A DNA stretch of 64,000 nucleotides from Oxalobacter aliiformigenes (GCF_027116575.1 NZ_CP098252.1:1612001-1676000); one strand, 5' to 3'. Counted from the stretch's first letter, positions 27,401 through 37,325 are shown. Notes: generated by a model from the sequence alone, not told the origin. Translations and numbers: made by a program.

Positions 27401-28277
27401 GATGCTCTCTGTAAACTTTCTTCAGATATTCCTTGTAACTGGAACCATCTTTCATTGCGTCAATCAGATTCATCATCTGATGATCGTCAATGAAACCCTT
27501 CCGATAGGCGATTTCTTCAATACAGGCGGTCTTCAATCCCTGACGTTGCTCGATCAGGCCGATAAACGTTGATGCTTCCATCAGCGAAACCGGAGTCCCT
27601 GCATCCAGCCAGACATTTCCACGCCGCATGGGAACCACGCTCATCCGCCCTTCTTCCAGATACATGTTGTTCAGATCGGTGATTTCGAACTCGCCTCTGG
27701 CTGACGGAACCAGCTGCCTTGCCTTTTCCACGACATCGCAAGGATAAAAATACAACCCGACCGAAGCATAATTTGATTTGGGTTTTTTCGGTTTTTCTTC
27801 AATGGAAATCGCTTGGAAATTCTTGTCAAATTCAACGACACCAAAACGCTCGGGATCAGGAACATGGTAGGCAAAGATCGTCGCCCGCCAGCCTCGGTTC
27901 TTGTCAACTTCTTTTTTGAATTCCGGCAAGGCTTCCTGCATTCTGAAAATGTTGTCCCCCAAAATCAGGCAGACATCGTCACTTCCGATAAAATCGGCTC
28001 CTATGGTAAATGCCTGGGCAATTCCCTTCGGTTCCGGCTGGATAGCATACTGGATAGACAACCCGAACTTTTTGCCATCTCCAAACAGTTTTTCGATATT
28101 CGGCGTATCCTGTGGCGTCGAAATAATCAGGATATCCCTGATATCGAACAGCATCAGAGTAGACAACGGATAATAGATCATCGGCTTGTCATACACAGGC
28201 AACAACTGTTTGGAAATGATTTGAGTCAACGGATATAGTCGCGATCCGCTTCCGCCAGCCAGAATAATTCCCCTCAT
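27387..28277 (-). CDS. rfbA: Glucose-1-phosphate thymidylyltransferase RfbA
   Basis: First enzyme of the dTDP-L-rhamnose route, joining dTTP and glucose 1-phosphate. The 296 residues start RGIILAGGSGSRLYPLT with QLLPVYDKPMIYYPL next, and include LGDNIF and WLDAGTPVSLMEAS, as in RmlA. A GGGGGA ribosome-binding site precedes the ATG. It heads the operon; an inverted repeat at 28350-28366 upstream could be its operator. The rhamnose donor is needed both for the surface glycan and for EF-P modification by EarP encoded 20 kb away. Confidence 0.96.
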   Translation of the reverse strand: MRGIILAGGSGSRLYPLTQIISKQLLPVYDKPMIYYPLSTLMLFDIRDILIISTPQDTPNIEKLFGDGKKFGLSIQYAIQPEPKGIAQAFTIGADFIGSDDVCLILGDNIFRMQEALPEFKKEVDKNRGWRATIFAYHVPDPERFGVVEFDKNFQAISIEEKPKKPKSNYASVGLYFYPCDVVEKARQLVPSARGEFEITDLNNMYLEEGRMSVVPMRRGNVWLDAGTPVSLMEASTFIGLIEQRQGLKTACIEEIAYRKGFIDDHQMMNLIDAMKDGSSYKEYLKKVYREHHEPY

Positions 28278-28349
28278 TTCTCCCCCAAATCACTTTTTTC
28301 TAGCCGCACTGCTTTTTAACAAAACTTTATGATGACAAGTCTACCATAA

Positions 28350-28366
28350 TGTGAAACAATTTCACA
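28350..28366. promoter_or_regulatory. Palindrome in rfbA upstream region
   Basis: TGTGAAACAATTTCACA is a perfect inverted repeat with 7-base arms and a 3-base centre. It lies 73 bases upstream of rfbA and 168 bases upstream of the divergent gene at 28534, a natural operator position. It resembles a CRP half-site pair, but the spacing (N7) is one base too long for CRP. Confidence 0.4.
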
Positions 28367-28533
28367 CCTGATTACACAGTCAGATATCACAGATATATGT
28401 CGTATATTTTTGTATTAATTCTTAGCTATATAAAAATTCATATCGATGCGATCAATATCCATTTGAATGCATTTTCATTATATATTGAAATTTCTACTTA
28501 TTCTGTTCCGTTTTACAAACAGCCTCAATCATT

Positions 28534-29832
28534 ATGGCAAAACAAACTTTCATCAGGTGGTTCGATCTGTTAACAAGAAAACAAGGTTCACCACACCATA
28601 GAAAATTCAAAGTCTTCATTATTTCTGACAGTTCAGCACCCGAGCAAGTACCTCCTCTTTTGAAAAAATATTTTCCTCTCTTTGAAACCGGTAAAACATT
28701 AAAAAATTTTTCGCTGGTTGAACTGCTTTCTGGAAAATACAAATTCAGCGGTCATCCAAACAAGAAAAATCTTTCATTTACAGAAAAGATAAAACGGGGT
28801 ATTGTCAGAATCTTCTATACCAACTATGGGAAAGTTGCGGCCATCTGGAATCTGGTAGATTTGATTTTTTTGCCATCAGCCCCAAGAAATTTTTTCACAC
28901 CCAGTGCACATGTTGTCGATATTTATAAAACACATCTTTCCGGTTTTTCTGTAAAAGAATTATCCAGCTATCTGAGTCCATCAAGAAACTTTATTATTTT
29001 TCTTCTTGCTTTAATTTCCCGTAGATATTTCATAGATAAGGAAGATGGACTTACTGTATTTGCCAATATGGCCAGCCCCTGGCTTCTAATGGCCTATAAA
29101 TTTCTACATCCCAACAAATCAGTCTACCTACGGTTTCATGACGGTCTTGAACATATGACCGAAAGAAAAAATTTCTTGAAATTCCGAAAATCGCTACATC
29201 AGTTAATCGACAAAAAAATCATACAGGGTGCAGAATCATACTATGAACCCGACGCTGAATTTCTGGGAATCACATATCGCCCTAATGCCGTCAACAGCAA
29301 TGTCATGCAAAAAGTAAATTATAACTATAGGAAATTCATCTATATATTTATCGGAGCGTATAAAAGCGTCGATGATCAATCACGACTTCATGACCTAAAC
29401 AGAATACGAGAACAATTACATTATTTGTACCCTGAAATCCGGAAATATATTAATGAATATATTATCTTTGTCCAGGATTTTGATAAAGAACGTATCATCT
29501 ATTCCCAATACCTCAAACTTGTCGGTGAATCCGAAATTATCATTGACATGTATCGCCTTACAACGGATGAAGGACTGTCTTTCCGTATTTCCGAAGCACT
29601 ATTACTTGGAAGAAAAATCATAACCAATCGTTTGATTGTTCTGAATTATGATTTTTATGATCCTTCACGCTTTTTTGTAATTGGCCATGATCTGATCGAT
29701 CGTTTGGAGGAATTTATTAAAGGTGAATTCAAACCATTATCACCTGAAATCAGAAAACGTTACGATTGCAGTTACTGGTGGAAAAATACCGACATGCCTG
29801 AAAAGACCGTTTATAGGAAAACTATACATTAA
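28534..29832 (+). CDS. Glycan-locus protein, glycosyltransferase-like
   Basis: A 432-residue, basic, AT-rich protein with no signal peptide. The middle holds a hydrophobic stretch (NFIIFLLALISRRYF) and SVYLRFHDGLEHMTERK, while the C-terminal half has IIIDMYRLTTDEGLSFRISEALLLGRKIITNR, which looks like the donor-site helix region of GT-B enzymes where a glutamate holds the sugar. I cannot name the family. It is transcribed away from rfbA and converges with the GT9 gene. A role in adding a sugar to the surface glycan is inferred from position and from this C-terminal resemblance. Confidence 0.45.
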   Translation: MAKQTFIRWFDLLTRKQGSPHHRKFKVFIISDSSAPEQVPPLLKKYFPLFETGKTLKNFSLVELLSGKYKFSGHPNKKNLSFTEKIKRGIVRIFYTNYGKVAAIWNLVDLIFLPSAPRNFFTPSAHVVDIYKTHLSGFSVKELSSYLSPSRNFIIFLLALISRRYFIDKEDGLTVFANMASPWLLMAYKFLHPNKSVYLRFHDGLEHMTERKNFLKFRKSLHQLIDKKIIQGAESYYEPDAEFLGITYRPNAVNSNVMQKVNYNYRKFIYIFIGAYKSVDDQSRLHDLNRIREQLHYLYPEIRKYINEYIIFVQDFDKERIIYSQYLKLVGESEIIIDMYRLTTDEGLSFRISEALLLGRKIITNRLIVLNYDFYDPSRFFVIGHDLIDRLEEFIKGEFKPLSPEIRKRYDCSYWWKNTDMPEKTVYRKTIH

Positions 29833-29852
29833 AATAATAGTAAAAAATTTTA

Positions 29853-31034
29853 TCAATCAGCCTCAAGAATACTTTTAATTTTTTCAATCACTATTTCCGG
29901 TTTCACCATACACGGGAGATCTTTATATCCTCTAATGCATTTTTCCTGCCAATCATTACTGATCCATTCGCAAAAGCCAGGACAGCCATCTGCTCTCAGA
30001 TTGATATTTTCAGGATAGCCAATATAATCAGGTGAAGTTGGTCCAAAAAGTACAATCGAAACGCCTCCCTGCAAATAATGTCTGACATGAACCATGCCAC
30101 AATCTCCATCAATATGGATTAGCGCATATTTCAGAATATTTTTAAGTTCCTCAAAACTGGTTTTTCCTCTCAAGTCCAAATCAATACCTTCAATTTCAAG
30201 GGTATCTGTTCGTCCCAGCTGAACAAGTCTGTACTCAGGATAGCTGTTTTTCAACCAGTTCACTACAGCCTTGTAATTTTCAAGCGACCAAAGACGAGTA
30301 TACTCACCTGCTCCAGCAATACCCCTTTGAAATGTGATATACCTTTTCTTTTCCAGTCCGTTTTGATTCAATATCCGTTTGAATTCAGGATTAGCCTTGA
30401 GAGAATATTTTACGTTTTTCAAATTCAAAAAATCGTGTATATCACCTTGTGTATGACGCGTTCTTCCAAAAAGCCTTGCATATTCAATTCCAACCCGCTC
30501 AGCCCAGCTTCCATATAAAAGAAACACTGGATTCTCCATGTTGAAATCACTGACTATCTTGACATATTCGGATAGAAAATGATTGTTTTTTGAATTGATC
30601 CTATCTGAGCAATAGAGTATTTCCGGATAGCGATCAAGATCCACAACCAGGTCATATTTACCTTTATCAGGATACTTTCCTTTAATGAATTGATTAATAA
30701 AATCGTTTCCATAAAATAATCCATCGATAACTTCCTCATTCAACCCCGAATAAATGTCAAGTATACAATTTTCAGGAAGATGACGACTAAATCCCTTTAA
30801 ATAATTTAAATTGACTAAAACATCCCCAATCATATTGGTCAGGCGAAAAGCCACTTTGAATGAAGAGAAATTTTGTTTATCCTTCCTGGAAACTTTTTGT
30901 GGAAGAATAGATTTCACAGCCCAAGCGGCACAATATCCGCAGATCTTAATTGCACATTTCGCAGGATTATCAGGATATTTTCTTTTATATGCCAGCAATT
31001 TTTTAATAGCTGCTTCATGAAAAAATTTTTTCAT
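29853..31034 (-). CDS. Family 9 glycosyltransferase (heptosyltransferase-like)
   Basis: GT-B transferase of the ADP-heptose:LPS heptosyltransferase family, 393 residues. The first domain opens FKVAFRLTNMIGDVLVNLNYLKGF, matching the conserved opening of WaaC/WaaF, and the C-terminal domain has YITFQRGIAGAGEYTRLWSL, HIDGDCGMVHVRHYLQGG and VLFGPTSPDYIGY. In GT9 the usual D/GSGxxH segment is here DGDCGMVHV. It could add heptose, perhaps the 6-deoxyheptose made by this locus, to the glycan. The gene converges with the one at 28534 and is divergent from msbA. Confidence 0.82.
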   Translation of the reverse strand: MKKFFHEAAIKKLLAYKRKYPDNPAKCAIKICGYCAAWAVKSILPQKVSRKDKQNFSSFKVAFRLTNMIGDVLVNLNYLKGFSRHLPENCILDIYSGLNEEVIDGLFYGNDFINQFIKGKYPDKGKYDLVVDLDRYPEILYCSDRINSKNNHFLSEYVKIVSDFNMENPVFLLYGSWAERVGIEYARLFGRTRHTQGDIHDFLNLKNVKYSLKANPEFKRILNQNGLEKKRYITFQRGIAGAGEYTRLWSLENYKAVVNWLKNSYPEYRLVQLGRTDTLEIEGIDLDLRGKTSFEELKNILKYALIHIDGDCGMVHVRHYLQGGVSIVLFGPTSPDYIGYPENINLRADGCPGFCEWISNDWQEKCIRGYKDLPCMVKPEIVIEKIKSILEAD

Positions 31035-31426
31035 ATTATCTGACCTCTATTCATCAACTGCAAAAATATGCAATCCTGCAATCAAGTTACAGAATACCGA
31101 CTTTAATAAATACTCCAGATATTATCTTCATCAACCATTCATGCCCTAATAAAATTTCAAGCTATTGTACCCAACAATAGTCAACACAATGACAAATTTC
31201 AGAAAAAAACCATTGGTATATTGATTCTTGGCATAAATCTTGATAGGATTTATCATTACTTTAATTTGCTATTTAAGTTGAAAGCTAAGATAACAAAAAA
31301 GCTGTCTTCCTGTTCTTTACTGATATAAAATCCGACAAGATCAGTAAAATTGCTTTTTTTAACACTTTAAGAATATCATATTTGTTTCGTGTGATCACCT
31401 TTCCATAACATCCTGACTACTATCCA
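31035..31426. other. Divergent promoter region between GT9 gene and msbA
   Basis: No gene is supported in these 392 bases. A possible sigma70 promoter for msbA is TTGATT (31221-31226), 17 bases, TAGGAT (31244-31249). A small perfect inverted repeat, listed separately, lies upstream of it. Confidence 0.45.
31162..31180. promoter_or_regulatory. Short inverted repeat upstream of msbA
   Basis: CTATTGT (31162-31168) and ACAATAG (31174-31180) form perfect 7-base arms around five bases, about 40 bases upstream of the likely msbA -35 box. It may be an operator for either divergent gene; no known regulator motif fits. Confidence 0.3.
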
Positions 31427-33247
31427 ATGCTTGAAAAGCTGCGCAATTCACCGTTTTATCTCAATTACAAACGAATGTGGCCATACGTGAAACCCTACTG
31501 GTTTCGCGCGCTCCTGGCCATGTGGCTGTGTATCCCGATCGGCTCGCTTGATGCCGTCATTGCATTGAGCCTGAAACCGTACATGGATATGGTTCTGATT
31601 GAAAAATCGGTAGGAACGTCGGCATGGTATGCGCCATTGTTCATCATTGGATTCACCATAGGACAAGGAGCGCTGACTTATCTGGCAACATATCTCAATG
31701 TCTGGGTCGGTTCTCATGTGACAAACGATCTGAAAATGTCGTTGTATAGCAAGCTTCTGACATTTGAAACCTCATTTTTCGACCGCCAGAATTCAGGAGA
31801 CATCGTTTTTCGCTTCAACAATGATGCGGATCTGGCCTGTTCAGGTCTTCTGTCCAATTTGAGACTGTTCCTTTCCCGCCTTTTTTCGTCTTTATCTCTG
31901 ATTGGTGTTCTTTTCTACAATTCATGGCAATTGTCCCTTATTGCCATGATCGTACTGGGCTGCACATTCTATCCAATGACCCGGGTACGGAATATGATTA
32001 AAACGATCATGAAACAAACTGTTGCATCGGGTTCGCAAACTATCACAGCCTATAATGAAACGTTTTCCGGTAACCGGACCATTATGGCTTACAACTACCA
32101 GCCGCAACAAAAAGAAAAATTCGGAAAAATCCTGGCTTCTCTGTTCAGGCTCAACATCAAGATGACACAACGTTCATCATGGCTTTCGCCTGTGATGCAC
32201 ATAACGGCCTCATTCGGCATTGCGGCAACCATCGGTTATGGTTCACACCTGATCCTGACGAACCAGTTGACGCCCGGTGGTTTCGTTTCCTTCATTTCAG
32301 CTCTGCTGATGCTTTACACGCCTATCAAAAACCTCGGAAACAATTTCAACTCCGTGCAGTTTTCTTTTATGGCTATCGAGCGTGTTTTTGAGATCTTGGA
32401 CACTCCTCCAGCCATTCGTGACAAGGAAAACGCTACGGAACTCAAATCCGTCAACAGCGATATCGAATTTCGCAATGTCTGTTTCGGATACAGGCCTGAT
32501 GTTCCCGTACTGAAGAACATCAGTCTCAAGGCGGACGTTGGTCAAAGTATCGCACTGGTTGGAAACTCCGGAGGGGGCAAATCTACCATCGTCAGTCTGC
32601 TTCCCCGTTTTTATGATGTGGGTACCGGCCAGATTCTGATAGATGGAACAGATATCCGCGATGTGACGCTGACCAGCCTGAGAGACAAAATGGCTATTGT
32701 CTTTCAGGACAATTTCCTTTTTGCCGGTACGATTCGGGATAACGTACGGATCGGAAAACCGGATGCCAGCGATGAGGAAATATGGAAAGCGCTGGACATG
32801 GCTTACCTGACCGATTTTGTTTCTTCACTGGCAGAAGGTCTTGATACCTATATCGGAGAACGTGGTATCTTGCTGTCTGGCGGACAAAAACAGCGCGTTG
32901 CCATCGCTCGTGCTTTTATCAAGGATGCGCCCATTATCATACTGGATGAAGCGACATCGGCCCTAGATAACAAATCCGAGGCAGTCGTACAAAAAGCGAT
33001 CGAAAATCTGATGAAAAACAAAACCGTTTTCGTCATCGCCCATCGTTTGTCAACCATTCGCAATGCCGACCGGATCGTCGTTATCAACGAAGGGGAGATT
33101 ATGGAAACCGGTTCACATGAAGAACTGATGAATACGGAAAACGGTATTTACAAAGCACTATACAATGCCCAATTCAAAAGTTCCGAAAAAAAACAGGAAA
33201 GAAAAACTGAAAGCGATTCCATTCAAATAAATGATAACCCCGACTGA
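31427..33247 (+). CDS. msbA: MsbA-type lipid exporter ABC transporter
   Basis: Half-transporter ABC flippase that as a dimer moves lipid A-core from the inner to the outer leaflet of the inner membrane. The 606 residues have an N-terminal six-helix membrane domain (to about 310) and a C-terminal ATPase with Walker A GNSGGGKST (near 378), signature LLSGGQKQR (near 482), Walker B IIILDEATSALD and the H-loop VIAHR. The tail is hydrophilic. Its place directly beside the glycan locus supports a lipid or lipid-linked glycan substrate. A dedicated glycan exporter of the same family is the alternative. Confidence 0.88.
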   Translation: MLEKLRNSPFYLNYKRMWPYVKPYWFRALLAMWLCIPIGSLDAVIALSLKPYMDMVLIEKSVGTSAWYAPLFIIGFTIGQGALTYLATYLNVWVGSHVTNDLKMSLYSKLLTFETSFFDRQNSGDIVFRFNNDADLACSGLLSNLRLFLSRLFSSLSLIGVLFYNSWQLSLIAMIVLGCTFYPMTRVRNMIKTIMKQTVASGSQTITAYNETFSGNRTIMAYNYQPQQKEKFGKILASLFRLNIKMTQRSSWLSPVMHITASFGIAATIGYGSHLILTNQLTPGGFVSFISALLMLYTPIKNLGNNFNSVQFSFMAIERVFEILDTPPAIRDKENATELKSVNSDIEFRNVCFGYRPDVPVLKNISLKADVGQSIALVGNSGGGKSTIVSLLPRFYDVGTGQILIDGTDIRDVTLTSLRDKMAIVFQDNFLFAGTIRDNVRIGKPDASDEEIWKALDMAYLTDFVSSLAEGLDTYIGERGILLSGGQKQRVAIARAFIKDAPIIILDEATSALDNKSEAVVQKAIENLMKNKTVFVIAHRLSTIRNADRIVVINEGEIMETGSHEELMNTENGIYKALYNAQFKSSEKKQERKTESDSIQINDNPD

Positions 33248-33430
33248 TGACTTTTAAAATATCGGCTTCTGATGTTTGTTATATACCCGTAAAAGCTCAG
33301 CCGGACAGTGATTTCAGATTTTCATCGACAGACAATCCCAGATATAAAGCGTATTTTCTTTATACCGTTACCGGGAATTAATCTTCGATTTGACTTTTAG
33401 ATTAATAACTCACATTATCTGAATTGTCTT

Positions 33431-34027
33431 TTATTTCGGTTTTACATTATCAGAAAAGTTCTGCATTGTTTCCTTGAGTTCAGGATTTTCAATTTCAGCA
33501 CGTCTTAACAGCATTTTCTGAAAGACCGTCTCATACAACATGACAATACCCGTACGTGTACCGATGGAGAGCTGCGCCCACTCTTCATTCGTAGGCGCCC
33601 AGTTCATCCATGCCGGATCATTTCGCATCTGCTCGATGGAAATATCCAGCTGTTCTTCAAGATTTCCGAGAAAGAAATCCTCATGAGTGAGCACGTCAGC
33701 AAGACTCATGGCCTGAACGGTAGGAATATTCAGGAATTTGGCGATTTTTTCAAGTTTATCCTTGCTTAAGGCCGAAATTTTCCTGTGCCCGTTTGCTATG
33801 GAATACCAGTAAATGGGCGTCACACCAATGATATCGGCAATATATCTGTCCTGAACACCCAGTTCGATAGAACGGCTCTTGATCCTGTTGATCAACCTGT
33901 AACCGGGAATCTTCTTGGTTTTTTTTATTTTGTTTTCAGCTCCATTCTTGTCTTCAACAGTGTCAGGCGCCATACTCTGGTACTCGCGTTGCATGATATC
34001 TTCCCGCTGTTTTTCAGATTGTGCCAT
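33431..34027 (-). CDS. Helix-turn-helix protein of unknown role
   Basis: A 198-residue cytoplasmic protein. A charged, Lys-rich N-terminal 45 residues lead to a Cro/C1-type helix-turn-helix: NRIKSRSIELGVQDRYIADIIGVTPIYWYSIANGHRKISALSKDKLEKIAKFL, in which the recognition helix is near VTPIYWYSIANG. The C-terminal 90 residues are helical and acidic, without a known domain. ATG 34027 is chosen because GAGGG lies 4 bases before it; a start 42 bases upstream lacks a ribosome-binding site. It is likely a DNA-binding regulator, target unknown, standing alone after msbA. Confidence 0.7.
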   Translation of the reverse strand: MAQSEKQREDIMQREYQSMAPDTVEDKNGAENKIKKTKKIPGYRLINRIKSRSIELGVQDRYIADIIGVTPIYWYSIANGHRKISALSKDKLEKIAKFLNIPTVQAMSLADVLTHEDFFLGNLEEQLDISIEQMRNDPAWMNWAPTNEEWAQLSIGTRTGIVMLYETVFQKMLLRRAEIENPELKETMQNFSDNVKPK

Positions 34028-34069
34028 TGTGCCCTCACTCAATGTTGAAAAGAAACGATTAAACTGCAT

Positions 34070-34517
34070 GGATAATTATTAACGCATCCAATTTTAACAG
34101 TAATAATCAATTAAAAAAAACCACTTTCTTTTTCTGAAAAGATATAAATATTTTACAAAGCAATTATAACTACCTGATATGGATATAAAACAATTTTTCA
34201 ATATTCCAAAAAATCCAAAAGTCCGTTTATTCTCCCTAGAGGTTTATACTGATTATAAAGGTTTATTCATTCGAAATTTTATCTATATCCGTTCGAATAT
34301 AATTTATAAACCGATTAAACATCCGATATCGTGGAAACCGGAAATCGGCGTATCCGGTCGGTATATACCTGGGCACTCAAACATGTGCACAAACCCGATC
34401 GACGACTTCAGCCGGCTATGATTTTGACCGGATATTCCGGCCTGAAACTGGCAATACCATTTCCGGAAATGCAAGTTCGCTCAACATCCCGAAATTCCTG
34501 TATAATTCGTTATTTCC
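34070..34517. other. Gap before tRNA-Ser
   Basis: About 450 bases with no supported gene. An 80-codon frame at 34179-34421 lacks a ribosome-binding site and coding character. The only clear signal is TATAAT at 34501-34506, a -10 box for the tRNA, whose -35 region (around 34476-34483) is weak. Confidence 0.5.
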
Positions 34518-34605
34518 GGAAGGGTGGCAGAGTGGTCTAATGCACCGGTCTTGAAAACCGGCGATGTGCAAGCATCCGTGGGTTCGAATCCCACCCCTTC
34601 CGCCA
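34518..34605 (+). tRNA. tRNA-Ser (TGA)
   Basis: Class II tRNA of 88 bases: acceptor GGAAGGG/CCCTTCC, anticodon stem CCGGT/ACCGG with loop CTTGAAA (anticodon TGA), a long variable arm (GATG/CATC pairing), T stem GTGGG/CCCAC, discriminator G and encoded CCA. TATAAT ends 11 bases before it. Confidence 0.95.
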
Positions 34606-34774
34606 GGACCGTTTTCTCCTTTCTCAGATCAAGTCAGCCTATTTCCTGTTTTTCAGTATTCCAGAATCCCGATGTAGTATCAGGCAAGAAAAAACATCTG
34701 TCAGCTTATGCGCTGAAAAAAGAATGAGTTGCATGAAAGAAACACACTATCATCAACGTGTGTAAATCCTGATA

Positions 34775-35986
34775 TCAGTCCGGAAGAAAAATCTGCTGCA
34801 AGTCGTTAAGAAAACGTTTGCCAAGTTCTGTAGGCTGGACATGGGCAGGAGAAACCATCAACAGTCCGCGCTTTACTGCTTCCGTCACCGCTTCATTGAT
34901 GACAGAGAAATTCAGCCCGGTACGGTTTGCAAATAATGCGGGAGGAAAACCGTCCATCAGCCTGAGCGCATTCATCATGAATTCAAAACCCAGATCCGAC
35001 ACAGGAACCTCAAACTGTTCTTCCAGAGGAATTCCCTGTTCTATGCCACCCATGTACAAGAGAGGATTGCGTAATCGCATCTGCCGGATAACCGACTGAT
35101 CCGGCAAGGTAATTTTCGAATGGGCTGCTGCTCCTATGCCGAGATAATCACCGAACAGCCAGTAATTTTTGTTGTGAAAACACTGACGTCCCGTTCTGGC
35201 ATATGCAGATACTTCATAATGTTCAAAACCGGCTGCCGACGTGGAAGATTCAATCCATTCCTGCATTTGATCAAGGGTATCTTCATCCGGCAAAACAGGC
35301 GGATGTTTGAAATAATAGGTATTGGGCTCTATGGTCAGCTGATAGAAAGACAGATGGGCCGGTTCATAAGACAAGGCCACAGATACATCATCCTTCAACT
35401 GTTCCAGTGTCTGGCGTGGAAGACCATACATCAGATCCAGATTGATATTGTCAAAATATCGCCGAGCTATTTCTATGGCAGCTCTGGCTTCGTCATGATC
35501 ATGAATACGTCCCAATTCATGGAGAAAATGCGGGTTGAAACTTTGAATACCGATTGACAGACGATTGATTCCACTTTCGCGATAAGATTTGAATTTCCCT
35601 GCTTCGAAAGTTCCAGGATTCGCTTCCATGGATATTTCGGCATCGGGCAGAACGGGAAGCAATTCCCGTATAAACGAAAGCAGCTGGTCTATGCCTTTGG
35701 CTGACAACAAACTGGGTGTACCGCCACCGATAAAAATACTGGAGATTTTCCGGCCCCAGATCATCGGCAATGACAATTCCAGATCTCGGCGCAAAACATC
35801 CAGATATTCTTTTTCCGGAAGTGTCGAATGTTTTTCATGTGAATAGAAATCACAATACGGACACTTCCGGATACACCATGGAATATGGACATACAGTGAA
35901 AGCGGCGGCAACTTGTCAAAATGGGGCTGACCGGAAATCGGTATCCCGGGCGGTTCGGTAACAGTAACCGGATGAATCGGAATCAC
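34775..35986 (-). CDS. hemW: Radical SAM heme chaperone HemW
   Basis: Member of the oxygen-independent coproporphyrinogen oxidase family, of the HemW type that binds heme and hands it to client enzymes. The iron-sulfur cluster motif is CIRKCPYC (CxxxCxxC) near residues 37-44, and FHNKNYW gives the HNxxYW motif of HemW. It lacks the long N-terminus of true HemN. The start is a GTG that overlaps the rdgB stop (GTGA), and the gene is last of rph-rdgB-hemW. Length (403) is normal. Confidence 0.92.
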   Translation of the reverse strand: MIPIHPVTVTEPPGIPISGQPHFDKLPPLSLYVHIPWCIRKCPYCDFYSHEKHSTLPEKEYLDVLRRDLELSLPMIWGRKISSIFIGGGTPSLLSAKGIDQLLSFIRELLPVLPDAEISMEANPGTFEAGKFKSYRESGINRLSIGIQSFNPHFLHELGRIHDHDEARAAIEIARRYFDNINLDLMYGLPRQTLEQLKDDVSVALSYEPAHLSFYQLTIEPNTYYFKHPPVLPDEDTLDQMQEWIESSTSAAGFEHYEVSAYARTGRQCFHNKNYWLFGDYLGIGAAAHSKITLPDQSVIRQMRLRNPLLYMGGIEQGIPLEEQFEVPVSDLGFEFMMNALRLMDGFPPALFANRTGLNFSVINEAVTEAVKRGLLMVSPAHVQPTELGKRFLNDLQQIFLPD

Positions 35987-36567
35987 GGCAATTTCTCCAG
36001 AAGTGCCCGTAATGCCATACCCCGATGGGAATGGCTGTTTTTCTCGTCCGGAGTCAGTTCGGCTGCCGTTTTTCCAAATTCCGGAATCCAGAAATAAGGA
36101 TCATAACCGAAACCGTTCGTCCCTCTCGGAGTATCCACAATACGACCAAACCATCTGCCATCCGCAATAACAGGTTGCGGATCATCCGCGGAACGTACAT
36201 AGACCAGTACGCAGTAATAATTCGCTGTTTTATCCGGCAACCCGGCAAGATCGGCAATCAGTCTGGCATTGTTTCTGTCATCCGATTTGGGTTCACCCGC
36301 GTAACGTGCCGACAAAACACCCGGCTTTCCTCCCAGTACATTGACACACAAACCCGAATCATCGGCCAGAGCCGGTTTCCCCGTCAGTCTGGAAACATGA
36401 CGTGCCTTGGTCAGCGCGTTTTCGATAAAAGTGAAATAAGGCTCATCCGCTTCACCGACATGGTAATCGGATTGGGGGACGACCCGGTAACCTGCCGGCT
36501 CCAGCATTTGGCGGAATTCCTTCAGTTTTCCCGGATTGCCGGATGCCAGAACAATTTCTTTTGGCAT
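35983..36567 (-). CDS. rdgB: Non-canonical purine NTP pyrophosphatase RdgB
   Basis: Hydrolyses dITP, dXTP and ITP to monophosphates, keeping deaminated purines out of DNA and RNA. The 194 residues contain LASGNPGKLKEFRQML near the start, TFIENALTKARH, ALADDSGLCVNVLGGKPGVLSARYAG with the catalytic Asp pair, and NGFGYDPYF. ATG 36567 has AAGGTG just upstream; a TTG 18 bases earlier overlaps rph and is less likely. It sits between rph and hemW on the minus strand, an arrangement common in this bacterial group. Confidence 0.95.
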   Translation of the reverse strand: MPKEIVLASGNPGKLKEFRQMLEPAGYRVVPQSDYHVGEADEPYFTFIENALTKARHVSRLTGKPALADDSGLCVNVLGGKPGVLSARYAGEPKSDDRNNARLIADLAGLPDKTANYYCVLVYVRSADDPQPVIADGRWFGRIVDTPRGTNGFGYDPYFWIPEFGKTAAELTPDEKNSHSHRGMALRALLEKLP

Positions 36568-36581
36568 AAACACCTTGCCTT

Positions 36582-37325
36582 TCAATCGTTTTCCAGACCC
36601 AGAACTCTTTTTTGCATATGAATCAGTTCATCAATACCCTTTTGAGCCATTCCAAGCATTTCATTCAGCATTGAATGACTGAAAGGCCCTCCCTCGGCTG
36701 TTCCCTGTATTTCGACAAAATCACCGGATTCTGTCATTACCACATTCATGTCCGTATCACAGGAACTGTCTTCCTGATAATCCAGATCGAGCATGGGAAT
36801 TCCCTGGATCACGCCGACCGAAATCGCGGCGACAAAATGATTGAGGGGCACTTTCTCGATCAATCCTTCTTCGACCATCAGGGAAAAAGCGTCATAGGCG
36901 GCGATCATGACGCCGCTGATTGATGCGGTACGCGTACCGCCATCCGCCTGAATGACATCGCAATCCAGTTTCAGTGTTCGTTCACCGAAAGCGTTCAGAT
37001 CAAACGCTGCCCGGATCGAGCGACCGATCAGACGCTGTATTTCCTGAGTCCGCCCGGACTGCCGTCCCCTGGCCGCCTCCCGTTCCATCCGTGTATGTGT
37101 CGAACGAGGCAACATGCCATACTCCGCAGTCAGCCATCCACGCCCTCTTCCACGAAGAAAAGGAGGTACCGACTCTTCAATACTGGCGGTACAAATCACT
37201 TTGGTATCGCCGAAAACAGTCAGTACGGAACCTTCTGCATATTTTGTGTAATTGCGGACAAACTCGATGGAACGCATGGAATCGAGCGGACGACCATTGG
37301 AACGGATGATTTCGGTGTTAGACAT
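36582..37325 (-). CDS. rph: Ribonuclease PH
   Basis: Phosphorolytic 3'-5' exoribonuclease trimming tRNA 3' ends and acting in RNA decay. The 247 residues follow the family closely: [72 protein letters not shown] and [18 protein letters not shown] with the catalytic Asp. ATG 37325 is preferred over a TTG six bases upstream. It heads the rph-rdgB-hemW group. Confidence 0.96.
   Translation of the reverse strand: MSNTEIIRSNGRPLDSMRSIEFVRNYTKYAEGSVLTVFGDTKVICTASIEESVPPFLRGRGRGWLTAEYGMLPRSTHTRMEREAARGRQSGRTQEIQRLIGRSIRAAFDLNAFGERTLKLDCDVIQADGGTRTASISGVMIAAYDAFSLMVEEGLIEKVPLNHFVAAISVGVIQGIPMLDLDYQEDSSCDTDMNVVMTESGDFVEIQGTAEGGPFSHSMLNEMLGMAQKGIDELIHMQKRVLGLEND

Noticed and set aside
28350..28366. 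A CRP binding site before rfbA
   Set aside because: The half-sites TGTGA and TCACA are 7 bases apart; CRP needs 6.
31220..31250. A sigma54 promoter (TTGGCA region) before msbA
   Set aside because: The GG and GC dinucleotides are not at the required spacing; a sigma70 pair overlaps it more convincingly.
34179..34421. An 80-codon frame before tRNA-Ser
   Set aside because: No ribosome-binding site, no recognisable domain, and composition like the surrounding non-coding DNA.
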